Assembly: GCA_945983015.1 (NCBI GenBank)
Contig: CAMFSN010000005.1
Span: 1-30,923, forward strand
DNA length: 30,923 bases
Reading direction: 5' to 3'
DNA from: an uncultured Bacteroidales bacterium
GTDB lineage: Bacteria; Bacteroidota; Bacteroidia; Bacteroidales; UBA932
In this document: one piece after another, positions 1-7,836 of the stretch
Numbering within the stretch: position 1 is the first letter of the stretch
How the letters are laid out: each line of letters opens with the position of its first letter
The notes under the pieces: model-generated
Told to the model about the DNA's origin: nothing
Databases searched by the model: none
The model's input: the letters and a program-made list of their open reading frames with translations, nothing else
Program-made: the position numbers and the translations under genes

Positions 1-1
1 T

Positions 2-1510
2 GCCAACACTGGCGAGCGCTTTGGCTACTACACTATGCTGGCCATCCTCGCCCTTCTTATGCAAGCCAAATTTGGCTGGGATGAGGCAACTGCCGGTAAT
101 GTTTACGCAATTTTCCTCGCTGGAGTTTATTTTATGCCATTCTTCGGAGGAATTTTGGCAGATAAAATAGGTTATGGCAAATGCGTAACCATAGGTATAG
201 CCGTAATGTTCCTGGGCTATCTCTCCCTGGCCATTCCTATCACAGGCACTGCAGCCCAGTTTATAATGTTCGGCGGTCTGGCCCTCATAGCCATTGGAAC
301 CGGTCTTTTCAAGGGTAACCTGCAGGTGCTGGTCGGCAATCTCTATGACGATCCGAAATACGAAGCCAAGCGAGATTCCGCCTTCAGCCTCTTCTATATG
401 GCTATCAACATCGGAGCTATGTTCGCTCCATCTATGGCCAAGAAGATTACCAACATCTACCTCGGACACCAGGGCTTCGTTTACGACGCTGCGAACTTCG
501 ACCCTGCTTACCTCGAGGCCCTGTCAGGAGCTTACGGCCTCTGCTTCGGCGTAGCCTGCATATCCCTGATTTTCTCAGTCGCCATCTACTTCGGCTGCCG
601 CAAGTGGTTCAAGCACGCTGACGTCAATACCAAACAGGCCAAGGCCAATGCTGCCCCAGTGGCAGAACTCAGCCCTAAGCAGACCAAGGACAGACTTGTG
701 GCCCTGCTGCTTGTCTTCGCTGTGGTAATCTTCTTCTGGATGGCCTTCCACCAGAACGGTTCAGCCCTGACCTTCTTTGCTAAGAAATACACTAACCTGA
801 GCATCAGTGGCCCTATGTGTGCCTGCTTCAACATAGGCTGCCTGGCCCTGATAGCAGTATCTGTTTATACTCTTTTCTCAGTCTTTCAGTCTGAAAGTAA
901 AAAAGGAAAGATAATCAGCGGAGTTGCTACCCTCGTTCTTTGGGGAGGAGCTTATGCCCTCTATGCTTCAATGGGAGGTAGTACTGCTGCTCAGCCTTCT
1001 GATTTCCAGCAGTTTAACCCATTCTTTGTGGTAGCCCTTACCCCTGTCTCTATGGCTATCTTTGGAGCCCTTGCTAAGAAAGGTAAGGAGCCGAGTGCAC
1101 CTAAGAAGATCGCCTTCGGTATGCTGGTGGCTGCCCTGGGATTTGTTATAATAACCATAGCTTCAAACGGACTGACCTCCCCTATGGATTTGGGGAACAG
1201 CACTCAAGCTGTGCTCAGTCCTAGCTGGCTTATAGGCACTTACCTTACCCTTACTTTTGCAGAGCTCTTGCTTTCCCCTATGGGAATCAGCTTTGTTACC
1301 AAGGTGGCTCCTCCTAAATATAAGGGTATGATGATGGGTGGATGGTTTGCGGCCACAGCCATTGGCAACTATCTGAGCGGTATTCCTTCCAAACTTTGGA
1401 ATAAGATTCCGCTTATGGCCAACTGGGGTATTCTTATCGCTCTCTGCCTTGTCTCTGCCATCATTATGTTCGCCCTTCTGAAAAAGATTGAGGCAGCTAC
1501 CGAAAACTAA
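2..1510 (+). CDS. POT/PTR2 family proton-dependent oligopeptide transporter (5' end missing)
   Basis: This inner-membrane transporter of the major facilitator superfamily takes up di- and tripeptides with protons. The reading frame is open from the first complete codon (base 2), so the gene starts upstream and only a short N-terminal piece is missing. The first visible residues contain the family motif ERFGYY just before the first Met at base 35; this matches the ExxERFxYYG-type motif of helix 1 in POT proteins. The second PTR2 signature appears as FYMAINIGA near base 394, and a conserved SPMGISFVTKVAP segment lies near the C-terminus. About a dozen or more hydrophobic segments are spread over the 500 residues seen, which is the usual family length. 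The stop codon is followed directly by the low-complexity tract, with no visible hairpin terminator. Family assignment is firm; substrate is inferred from the family. Confidence 0.92.
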   Translation, partial: ANTGERFGYYTMLAILALLMQAKFGWDEATAGNVYAIFLAGVYFMPFFGGILADKIGYGKCVTIGIAVMFLGYLSLAIPITGTAAQFIMFGGLALIAIGTGLFKGNLQVLVGNLYDDPKYEAKRDSAFSLFYMAINIGAMFAPSMAKKITNIYLGHQGFVYDAANFDPAYLEALSGAYGLCFGVACISLIFSVAIYFGCRKWFKHADVNTKQAKANAAPVAELSPKQTKDRLVALLLVFAVVIFFWMAFHQNGSALTFFAKKYTNLSISGPMCACFNIGCLALIAVSVYTLFSVFQSESKKGKIISGVATLVLWGGAYALYASMGGSTAAQPSDFQQFNPFFVVALTPVSMAIFGALAKKGKEPSAPKKIAFGMLVAALGFVIITIASNGLTSPMDLGNSTQAVLSPSWLIGTYLTLTFAELLLSPMGISFVTKVAPPKYKGMMMGGWFAATAIGNYLSGIPSKLWNKIPLMANWGILIALCLVSAIIMFALLKKIEAATEN

Positions 1511-1537
1511 GTGGAGAGAGTGAAGGATGGAGTGAAA

Positions 1538-1591
1538 GACGGAATGAGAACGAGTGAAAGAACGCGTGTGTGTGAGTGAAGGACGGAGTGA
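1538..1591 (+). repeat. 54-bp direct repeat, copy 1
   Basis: First copy of a perfect 54-base direct repeat within the low-complexity tract. It begins gacggaatgagaacgag and ends just after a gacggagtga word. The bases on either side differ from those of copy 2, so the exact match is bounded on both sides. Length and perfection suggest recent duplication rather than chance similarity of short words. Confidence 0.9.
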
Positions 1592-1677
1592 GTGTGAGAG
1601 AGCGCGTGTTTGAGAGTGAGAATGTGTGAGAGAGTTATGGTTGAAGTGTGGGGAAGTGTGAGCGCGTGTGAGTGAGG

Positions 1678-1731
1678 GACGGAATGAGAACGAGTGAAAG
1701 AACGCGTGTGTGTGAGTGAAGGACGGAGTGA
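1678..1731 (+). repeat. 54-bp direct repeat, copy 2
   Basis: Second copy of the perfect 54-base direct repeat, starting 140 bases after copy 1. After it the two copies part (agtgtg after copy 1, ataatg after copy 2). Confidence 0.9.
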
Positions 1732-1905
1732 TAATGAGTGAAAGAGTGAGTGAGGGACGGAGAGTGAGTGAAAGTGTGTGTGAGTGAAAGACAGAATGAA
1801 GGAGATAGTGATGGACGGAGAGAGAGAGTGAGTGAGAGAGAGCGTGAGTGTGAGAGTGTGAAGCGAAAAAATCGGAGGGATTTTGGGAATTTAGGATTTG
1901 ATAGG

Positions 1906-2820
1906 ATGAAAAAGAAGCTGATACTTCTGCTGATGCGATTATTATCGGCACTCCCGCTGTGTGTGCATCATTTCAATGCACACATAGTGGCCTGGGTGGC
2001 GAGGGTAGTGCTTCACTATAGGAAAAAGGTGGTTGTGGATAACATCGACCAAGCCTTCCCTAATCTGGATGAAAAAGCCAGAAGAAAAATAGTGAAGGAT
2101 TTCTACCTGCATCTGGGACAGATAATCTGTGAAACCATCTGGTTTGGTGGCAGCAGTAAGAAAAGGCTTCGCAAATCCCATATAATGGAGATTCTAAATC
2201 CTGAAGAGACTGAGCGTCTGCACCAGCTCGGCAAAACAGTAATATTACTGACCTCCCATTCCGGAAACTGGGAGCTCTTCGGAGGCCTTCCCCTGTGCAA
2301 CTACAGTGACAAAGATATGCCTGTCACTTGGGACAACTCCTTCGTAGTCTATCTCAGACTAAAAGACAAGATGTGGGATGAAATCTTCAAGCAGAACAGA
2401 AGCTACTGCATAGGCAATTTCGACAATATGATAGAAACATCCAAGATTATGAGGCACATCCTTCAACATCTGGACGACAAGAATTTCTATCTGATGATTA
2501 CTGATCAGTGGCCTTATGCCAAGTCTTCCGCCCACATCGAGGTCGAATTTATGGGACGGCGAACCCTTTCTATGAATGGAGGAGCTGCTATAGCCCATAA
2601 ATATGGCTGTCCCGTTAGCTTCCTCTCCTTTAACAGGAGAGAAGGCGGAAAAAAGTACTCTCTGGAACTCAAGACTATCTGTGACGACGCCTCTCAAATG
2701 AGCGTACAGGAGATAATGGACCGCTATTACGTCCTGCTTGAAGAAGACATACGCAGAGATCCTGCGAACTATCTCTGGTCCCACAGACGCTGGAAAAAAT
2801 ATGATCGACAAAAAATATGA
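1906..2820 (+). CDS. lpxL: Lipid A biosynthesis (lauroyl/myristoyl) acyltransferase, LpxL/HtrB family
   Basis: This membrane-associated enzyme adds a secondary acyl chain to Kdo-lipid A (or its Bacteroidales equivalent) at the cytoplasmic face of the inner membrane. The 304-residue protein has the catalytic H-x4-E motif as HSGNWE (His118, Glu123), an N-terminal hydrophobic anchor after MKKK, and the C-terminal HRRWK typical of the family. The frame stays open upstream to a GTG at 1768 inside the low-complexity tract, but those 46 extra residues are Glu/Arg/Ser-rich translation of the repeat. The ATG at 1906, followed by a normal hydrophobic N-terminus, is the better start. No TAnnTTTG promoter box is seen in the 40 bases before it. 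The stop overlaps the next gene's start as ATGA, so the two are probably translationally coupled. Family is sure; the acyl position and chain length are not readable. Confidence 0.9.
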   Translation: MKKKLILLLMRLLSALPLCVHHFNAHIVAWVARVVLHYRKKVVVDNIDQAFPNLDEKARRKIVKDFYLHLGQIICETIWFGGSSKKRLRKSHIMEILNPEETERLHQLGKTVILLTSHSGNWELFGGLPLCNYSDKDMPVTWDNSFVVYLRLKDKMWDEIFKQNRSYCIGNFDNMIETSKIMRHILQHLDDKNFYLMITDQWPYAKSSAHIEVEFMGRRTLSMNGGAAIAHKYGCPVSFLSFNRREGGKKYSLELKTICDDASQMSVQEIMDRYYVLLEEDIRRDPANYLWSHRRWKKYDRQKI

Positions 2821-3731
2821 AGATTAAAAAGCAGATTCTCAGCGCAGCGCTGATTCTTCTAAGCCTCAGTCCTGCTGCCGCTAAAAAGGTCAAGACACAG
2901 AGCTACCGTTACACTTTACCCAGAACAGTGCTCAGCCTAAGTGTAGAAAGTGTCCAGAAGGAGATTATCCCTGGCATATACGCCTCCTATGCGGAAAATC
3001 TTCTGAACCTGAAGCTTCCCCAGAAGGACAGCAGCCATTTCGAAATCAGCAAAATCAGCATCAGCAGCCATACTGAAAGAGATTACTCCCATTATTTCGA
3101 GGTGGAACTTACTGCTGAACAAAAAGCCGTTTTCGACAATCTGGTAAAGGAAGGACTGATACTTCCATTCGGCAGCCCTGAAGAAGGAATCTCGGAAGTG
3201 ATTTTACCTGTTCATGACAAAAACACTCCCGCCCTGCCTTACAAGACAAAGAGCAGCCAGGCAGCCAAAGCCGCCCAAAGGATAGCCCAATTCCGCGAAG
3301 ACCGTTATAACATAGTGATAGGGAACACTGACGCCAGCTATTCCGGTGAAGCCCTGGGAGCCGCCTTGGAGGAATTGAAAACAGCGGAAAAGGAACTGCT
3401 TGAACTCTTCCTGCCTATAGAAAGACAATACAGCCATTCCTGCAGCTTCGATTTTATTCCGGCCAATGGAAGCAATCGTTTCGAAGCCTTCTGCTTCAGT
3501 GAGGACTTAGGAGTACTCCCTGCAGGCTCCCCTGAGGGACATCCATATGTGCTAGAGATAAAGGTGGAAGAAGTCCCAGCCAGGGAGATAGAGATTCAGG
3601 AAGAAGTCCCTGTGCTGAACTACCGGATTCCGGCATACTGCACCGTGACCCTCTACCTTTACGAACACGTGGTATGCCATTTGCGGATACCTGTATGCCA
3701 ACTCGGCAAAGACGAAAAAATAAACATCTAA
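2817..3731 (+). CDS. DUF4831 family exported protein
   Basis: A 304-residue protein of unknown function that I recognise as a DUF4831-type protein, a family seen mainly in Bacteroidetes. It starts with a signal peptide (MKIKKQ, a hydrophobic stretch, then SPAAAKK), so it is exported to the periplasm or cell surface. There is no Cys at the cleavage site, so it is not an obvious lipoprotein. The body has the family's TLPRTVL-type first strand, a YASYAENLL segment near residue 55 and a DYSHYFEVEL stretch near residue 90, with the rest predicted mixed alpha/beta. No catalytic motif is visible. It overlaps the lipid A acyltransferase by four bases (ATGA), which places it in an envelope-related operon. 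Family membership is from recollection of sequence character and needs a profile search. Confidence 0.7.
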   Translation: MKIKKQILSAALILLSLSPAAAKKVKTQSYRYTLPRTVLSLSVESVQKEIIPGIYASYAENLLNLKLPQKDSSHFEISKISISSHTERDYSHYFEVELTAEQKAVFDNLVKEGLILPFGSPEEGISEVILPVHDKNTPALPYKTKSSQAAKAAQRIAQFREDRYNIVIGNTDASYSGEALGAALEELKTAEKELLELFLPIERQYSHSCSFDFIPANGSNRFEAFCFSEDLGVLPAGSPEGHPYVLEIKVEEVPAREIEIQEEVPVLNYRIPAYCTVTLYLYEHVVCHLRIPVCQLGKDEKINI

Positions 3732-3743
3732 ATTAAGATAATT

Positions 3744-5195
3744 ATGACTATCAAAGACCTGACCCCATCTGTAGTATGGGACAACTTTTACAAGATCACT
3801 CGTATTCCCCGCCCTTCCAAACACGAGGAAAAAATAAGAGAATATCTGTTAAACTGGGGAAAAGAACATAATTTAGAAAGTTTCACGGATAAGACCGGCA
3901 ATGTAATCATCCGCATCCCTGCCACCGCAGGATATGAAAATCGCAAGGGAGTGGTTCTGCAGGGACATATGGATATGGTCCCTCAGAAGAACTCCGACAA
4001 GATGCACGACTTCCTCACAGACCCTATCGAAACCAAGGTAGAAGGCGATTGGCTTAAGGCCTGCGGCACCACCCTTGGAGCAGACAACGGATTGGGAGTA
4101 GCATTGGCATTGGCAGTGGCTGAAAGCAAGGATGTAAAGCACGGACCTATCGAAATCCTGGTGACCTACGACGAGGAGACCGGAATGACAGGAGCTCAGG
4201 CCCTGGAGAGCGGGGTGCTGAAAGGAGAAATTCTCATCAATCTCGACTCCGAGACAGAAGGTGAACTGTACGTAGGTTGCGCTGGAGGCATAGACGCCTC
4301 AGCCTCAGGAACTTACACTCTTGTAGAAAAGCCAGAGGGATACGAGGCATTTAACTTTAGCGTAAATGGTTGCCAGGGAGGTCACTCCGGTATGGACATC
4401 ATTCTCTATAGGGCCAACGCCAGCAAGATAGCCACCCGCATCCTGTTGCCTCTGCTCGAAAGCGAAGATGTAAAACTGGTGGATCTGGAAGGTGGAACCC
4501 TTCGTAATGCCATAGCCCGCGAGTGCTTCGCCCAACTCTATGTAAAGGACGAGAAGAAGACCCGCGCCTTTATAGAGGCAGCATCCGAAAAGATATTGAA
4601 GGAATATGCCATCACAGACCCTGATATGAAGATAAGTCTGGAAGCCTGCGACTGCGACAAGGCCTATGTCGAGGATAAGGATGCCCTCAGGATACTCAGG
4701 GCTATATTGGCCTGTCCTGACGGAGTAGAAAGGATGAGTTCCTCCATAGAAGGTCTGGTAGAGACTTCTAACAATATGGCCATAGTTAAGGTAAGCGATG
4801 GTCGCTACGAAGTTAAGAGCCTGCTGCGCAGCTCAGTAGATAGCGCAAAGGAGGCCCTTTGCGAGAAGATGAAAGCCGTATTCGAACTGGCCGGAGGAAA
4901 GATAGAGTTCACCGGAGGCTATTCCGGTTGGGCCCCTAACCCTGAATCTGATATCCTTAAGATAATGAAGGATGTTTACCATAAACTCTATGGCAATGAG
5001 CCTAAGGTGATGGCCATTCACGCCGGTCTGGAATGCGGAATCCTGTCAGGAGCCTATCCGAATTGGGATATGATCTCCTGCGGACCTACCCTGATGAGTC
5101 CTCACTCCCCTGACGAGAGAGCCTACATCCCATCCGTAGCCAAGGTTTGGGAATACCTCCAGGAAGTGCTCAAGAACATTCCTGAATGCAAGTAG
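3744..5195 (+). CDS. pepD: Aminoacyl-histidine dipeptidase / cytosol non-specific dipeptidase (M20)
   Basis: PepD hydrolyses a broad range of dipeptides, including Xaa-His, in the cytoplasm and uses two metal ions. The 483-residue length matches the family. Metal and catalytic residues are visible in order: His75 and Asp77 in GHMDMVP, Asp114 in GADNGLG, Glu144-Glu145 in DEETGMTG, Asp168 in LDSETEG, and the final His near residue 452 in HAGLECG. The GCAGG segment after the fourth motif is also typical. It follows the DUF4831 gene after 12 bases and overlaps the next gene by 10 bases, so it belongs to the same rightward run. Together with the peptide transporter upstream it would complete peptide uptake and breakdown, though the repeat tract separates the two. 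Confidence 0.95.
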   Translation: MTIKDLTPSVVWDNFYKITRIPRPSKHEEKIREYLLNWGKEHNLESFTDKTGNVIIRIPATAGYENRKGVVLQGHMDMVPQKNSDKMHDFLTDPIETKVEGDWLKACGTTLGADNGLGVALALAVAESKDVKHGPIEILVTYDEETGMTGAQALESGVLKGEILINLDSETEGELYVGCAGGIDASASGTYTLVEKPEGYEAFNFSVNGCQGGHSGMDIILYRANASKIATRILLPLLESEDVKLVDLEGGTLRNAIARECFAQLYVKDEKKTRAFIEAASEKILKEYAITDPDMKISLEACDCDKAYVEDKDALRILRAILACPDGVERMSSSIEGLVETSNNMAIVKVSDGRYEVKSLLRSSVDSAKEALCEKMKAVFELAGGKIEFTGGYSGWAPNPESDILKIMKDVYHKLYGNEPKVMAIHAGLECGILSGAYPNWDMISCGPTLMSPHSPDERAYIPSVAKVWEYLQEVLKNIPECK

Positions 5196-5884
5196 AATTG
5201 GAAAAACAACTTCGAGAATGGGCAGGAATCTATAACGACCCTGCCTATTTCGAAGAAGACCCCATAATCTTCCCTAAGGAGATGCTTAGAAGGGGGGCTT
5301 CTCTCCAAGACATAGAGATAGCCGCCATCTTCTCAGCTCATCTGGCTTGGGGAAGAAGGGCTATGATAGTGCGGGACTGTAACAGGCTCTTGGACGAGAT
5401 GGACTGGAGACCTTTCGACTATGTTATGGCCGGAGACTATAGAGACGAGGACAAAAGCCTTCACCGCACCATAAAATGGAGTGAGGCTGCCTCCATCTGC
5501 AGAAGGCTCAAAGCCCTGTACGAAGGCGGGATGAAGTCTATCGAGGACTTAAGCATACAGCAGATTAGAACTGAGATTTACGGTCAGAAAGAAGACCCGA
5601 AGGCGGCTAACAAAAAGATCAATATGCTGCGGCGCTGGATGGTAAGAAAAGACGGCAAGGTTGATCTGGGTTTATGGGAAAAGAGCGATCCTGCGGATCT
5701 GCTCATCCCCTTGGACGTTCACGTCTATACCCAGGCTTCAGCCCTGGGCCTATGCCACAGGAAGGCTCACGATGTGGGCACTGCCCTGGAGATTACCTCA
5801 GCATTTAAAGAGATTTGGCCGGAGGACCCCCTGCTTGGGGACTTTGCCCTCTTCGGCTATGGAGTAAGCAGAAAAGATGCCTAG
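5186..5884 (+). CDS. TIGR02757 family protein (DUF2400)
   Basis: A 232-residue protein of the TIGR02757/DUF2400 family, common in Bacteroidetes and some other phyla, whose biochemical role is not known to me. Family landmarks are the IAAIFSAHLAWGRR segment near residue 50, the basic KINMLRRWMVRKD stretch in the second half, and the following LLIPLDVHVYTQA and GLCHRK elements. That order resembles helix-hairpin-helix DNA glycosylase-like folds, but I see no clear catalytic Lys/Asp pair and do not assign an activity. It has no signal peptide and is probably cytosolic. It overlaps pepD by 10 bases and the next gene by 8 bases, so it sits inside a tightly packed operon. Confidence 0.85.
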   Translation: MQVELEKQLREWAGIYNDPAYFEEDPIIFPKEMLRRGASLQDIEIAAIFSAHLAWGRRAMIVRDCNRLLDEMDWRPFDYVMAGDYRDEDKSLHRTIKWSEAASICRRLKALYEGGMKSIEDLSIQQIRTEIYGQKEDPKAANKKINMLRRWMVRKDGKVDLGLWEKSDPADLLIPLDVHVYTQASALGLCHRKAHDVGTALEITSAFKEIWPEDPLLGDFALFGYGVSRKDA

Positions 5885-6488
5885 ATTATTCATCCTGTCA
5901 GGCTGTAACGGTTCGGGAAAGACTACAGCTTCCTACAGTCTGCTTCCAGATATGCTGGAATGCAGCGAGTTAGTGAATTCGGACGAATTCGCTAAGAGCC
6001 TCTCCCCTTTTAACCCTTCCGAAGCCTCGGTTATGGCGAGCCGATATATGCTGATGAAAATCAAGTACCTGCTCTCTAAAAAGGCGGATTTCATAATCGA
6101 GACCACCCTTGCCACCCGCTCCCTTGTGAAAATAATAAATGAGGCCAAAGAACTGGGCTACGAGATTACACTGCTGTATTTCTGGCTGAATTCAGTGGAA
6201 TTGGCTATCAAAAGAGTGAAAAATCGCGTGGAAAGCGGAGGGCACAATATCCCCGAAGACGTGATCAGAAGACGTTACGTGATGGGGCTAAAGTATTTTT
6301 TCGAGATTTACCTGCCGGTTTGTGACAGATGGGTATTGGCAGACAACTCGAAAAGTCCTTTCGCAGTAGTGGCGGAAGGGAACAAAAACAGTATTCAGAT
6401 AAAGAACGAAGAACTATATGCCAGCATTAGAAAGATTTGCTATCCAGAGGAATCAGCTCAGGCTCCTGTGCTCTCAGGGAATGAGTAG
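5877..6488 (+). CDS. Zeta-toxin-like P-loop kinase (COG4185 type), without a visible antitoxin
   Basis: A 203-residue P-loop protein. Residues 9-17 (GCNGSGKTT) form the Walker A motif, followed by a substrate-side NSDEFA, then ETTLATRS near residue 75 and the basic lid PEDVIRRRY that is typical of the COG4185 'predicted ABC-type ATPase / zeta toxin' family. Zeta toxins phosphorylate UDP-N-acetylglucosamine, but the COG4185 branch is often chromosomal and its substrate is not settled. No small antitoxin gene is next to it: it overlaps the TIGR02757 gene by 8 bases upstream and tldD by 71 bases downstream. A housekeeping small-molecule kinase is as likely as a toxin. Family is firm, function is not. 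Confidence 0.85.
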   Translation: MPRLFILSGCNGSGKTTASYSLLPDMLECSELVNSDEFAKSLSPFNPSEASVMASRYMLMKIKYLLSKKADFIIETTLATRSLVKIINEAKELGYEITLLYFWLNSVELAIKRVKNRVESGGHNIPEDVIRRRYVMGLKYFFEIYLPVCDRWVLADNSKSPFAVVAEGNKNSIQIKNEELYASIRKICYPEESAQAPVLSGNE

Positions 6489-7836
6489 CGGAGGGAGCTG
6501 GTGCGACCTGTATTTCGAGAACACCAGCATCTGGTCTTTGGTCCTAAGGGACAGCATAGTCAGCAGCGGAGGCTACCACAGGGACTACGGCTGTGGCATC
6601 CGAGTGCTGAACGGGGAAAAGACAGGTTATGCCTACACGGAATCCACCGATATGGAATCTCTGAGTAAGGCTGCCAAGGCCGCAGGGAGCATAGCTGACT
6701 CCTGCTCCGGCGGGAACTTTCCGCAAAAAAGCGTAAAGATAGAAGGCAGGCCTGATTACTATCCTATGATTCAAGACCTTAGACAGACACAGAGCGGAGA
6801 TTTCGTACCCCTTCTCCAAGAGTTGGATAAGAAAATCCGCCAGGCAGACTCGAGGGTTTGCAATGTCATAGCTATGCTCAGCTATTCCCTTAGCGAGATT
6901 CTGATGTATAACTCCCTGGACGAACTTAGCGAGGACCTCAGACCTCTTTGTTCTCTAGCGCTTACGGTGGTCTTTCGTCAAGGGAAGGACATACAGACTA
7001 AGAACTGCTCGAAAAGCCTGAGAATGGGAGCTGAGTTCTATAATGAAAGCCTGCTGGAAGAGCTTTGCAGCCAAGTCACAGATGGAGTGGACGCCCTTTT
7101 TGAGGCCAGCCGTCCCCAGGGTGGAGTAATGAACGTGGTGATGGGCGCCGGTGCAAGCGGCATTCTGCTGCACGAGGCTATGGGCCACGCCTTTGAGGCC
7201 GACTTTAACCGTAAAGGCCAATCCATTTTCGCCGACAAGCTCGGAAAACGTATCTGCAAGGCCGGACTGAACATAGTGGACGACGCGACCCTGCCTTTCT
7301 ATAGAGGAAGCACGAACTACGACGATGAAGGCGTCCCAGGCCAAAAGACCTATATGGTAAGTGACGGAATCCTGACTTCCTACCTGCACGACAGAATCAG
7401 TGCCGCCTACTATGGCGTAGCCTCAACGGGCAACGGCAGAAGGGAGTCTTTCCGCTACTACCCTATCCCTAGAATGCGCTCGACCTATATGGAGAACGGG
7501 CAGGACGGGACTCTCGAGGATTTGATCCATATGGCTGCCAATGGTATCTATGTAAACGAATTCTCTAACGGAGAGGTAAAGATAGGAGAAGGCGACTTTA
7601 CCTTCTATGTAAAAAGCGGCTATATGATAGAAAATGGCCGCCTGACTCGTCCTATCAAGGATGTGAACATTATAGGAAACGGGCCTCAGGCCCTTGCGGA
7701 CATAGAGGCGGTGGCCTCGGACCTGAAGATAGACGAAGGCAAATGGACCTGTGGCAAAGGGCAGAATATGCCTGTGAGCTGCGGCATTCCTTCTGTATTG
7801 ATAAAGAATCTGACTGTAGGAGGTGGAAGTTTATGA
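6418..7836 (+). CDS. tldD: TldD-type metalloprotease subunit
   Basis: TldD forms a heterodimer with TldE/PmbA. The TldD subunit carries the metal site and cleaves unfolded peptides, including modified-peptide precursors such as microcins. The zinc-site motif is visible as HEAMGH (His252, Glu253, His257), followed by FEADF. The 472-residue length fits. The start is uncertain: ATG 6418 gives a 71-base overlap with the kinase gene, whereas ATG 6481 gives only 8. I prefer 6418 because residues 1-25 look like the N-terminal helix that precedes the CDLYFE strand in this family, and starting at Met22 would remove it. The stop overlaps the tldE start as ATGA, consistent with coupled synthesis of the two subunits. 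Confidence 0.93.
   Translation: MPALERFAIQRNQLRLLCSQGMSSGGSWCDLYFENTSIWSLVLRDSIVSSGGYHRDYGCGIRVLNGEKTGYAYTESTDMESLSKAAKAAGSIADSCSGGNFPQKSVKIEGRPDYYPMIQDLRQTQSGDFVPLLQELDKKIRQADSRVCNVIAMLSYSLSEILMYNSLDELSEDLRPLCSLALTVVFRQGKDIQTKNCSKSLRMGAEFYNESLLEELCSQVTDGVDALFEASRPQGGVMNVVMGAGASGILLHEAMGHAFEADFNRKGQSIFADKLGKRICKAGLNIVDDATLPFYRGSTNYDDEGVPGQKTYMVSDGILTSYLHDRISAAYYGVASTGNGRRESFRYYPIPRMRSTYMENGQDGTLEDLIHMAANGIYVNEFSNGEVKIGEGDFTFYVKSGYMIENGRLTRPIKDVNIIGNGPQALADIEAVASDLKIDEGKWTCGKGQNMPVSCGIPSVLIKNLTVGGGSL

Larger units (their letters stand above)
1511..1864. repeat. Low-complexity GTGAGTGA-type tract with a 54-bp exact direct repeat
   Basis: This is the only stretch above 300 bases without a gene. 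The + strand is built almost wholly of G, A and T in imperfect tandem words such as gagtga, gtgtga, gacgga and gagaga. One 54-base segment (1538-1591) recurs without a mismatch at 1678-1731, an offset of 140 bases. Cytosine is very rare on the + strand (about 20 in 354 bases) and all but one of those I counted (near 1792) are followed by G. The - strand is therefore rich in CTCAC words and free of stop codons in one frame, giving a long artefactual reading frame. I see no convincing hairpin, tRNA or promoter box inside. The tract ends about 40 bases before the lpxL start and could form part of its leader. Its function is unknown. Confidence 0.85.

Noticed and set aside
1511..1864. CRISPR array
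   Set aside because: Repeats are imperfect short words plus one 54-bp duplication; there are no regular spacers of unique sequence and no cas genes nearby.
1768..1905. 46-residue N-terminal extension of the lipid A acyltransferase starting at GTG 1768
   Set aside because: The extension is Glu/Arg/Ser-rich repeat translation, and the ATG at 1906 begins a normal membrane-anchored family N-terminus.
1866..1905. Promoter for lpxL in the sequence ttaggatttgatagg
   Set aside because: The spacing of TA and TTTG is one base too long for TAnnTTTG, and the box would lie too close to the ATG.
1163..1951. 262-codon minus-strand open frame across the low-complexity tract, rich in Ser/His/Thr/Leu
   Set aside because: It is open only because the CTCAC-rich strand rarely forms stop codons; it covers the antisense of the POT C-terminus and the start of lpxL, and the translation is repeat-derived with no domain.
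7818..7823. AGGAGG as a true Shine-Dalgarno site for tldE
   Set aside because: Bacteroidetes rarely use such sites and these bases encode the Gly-rich end of TldD; kept only as a remark in the tldE entry.
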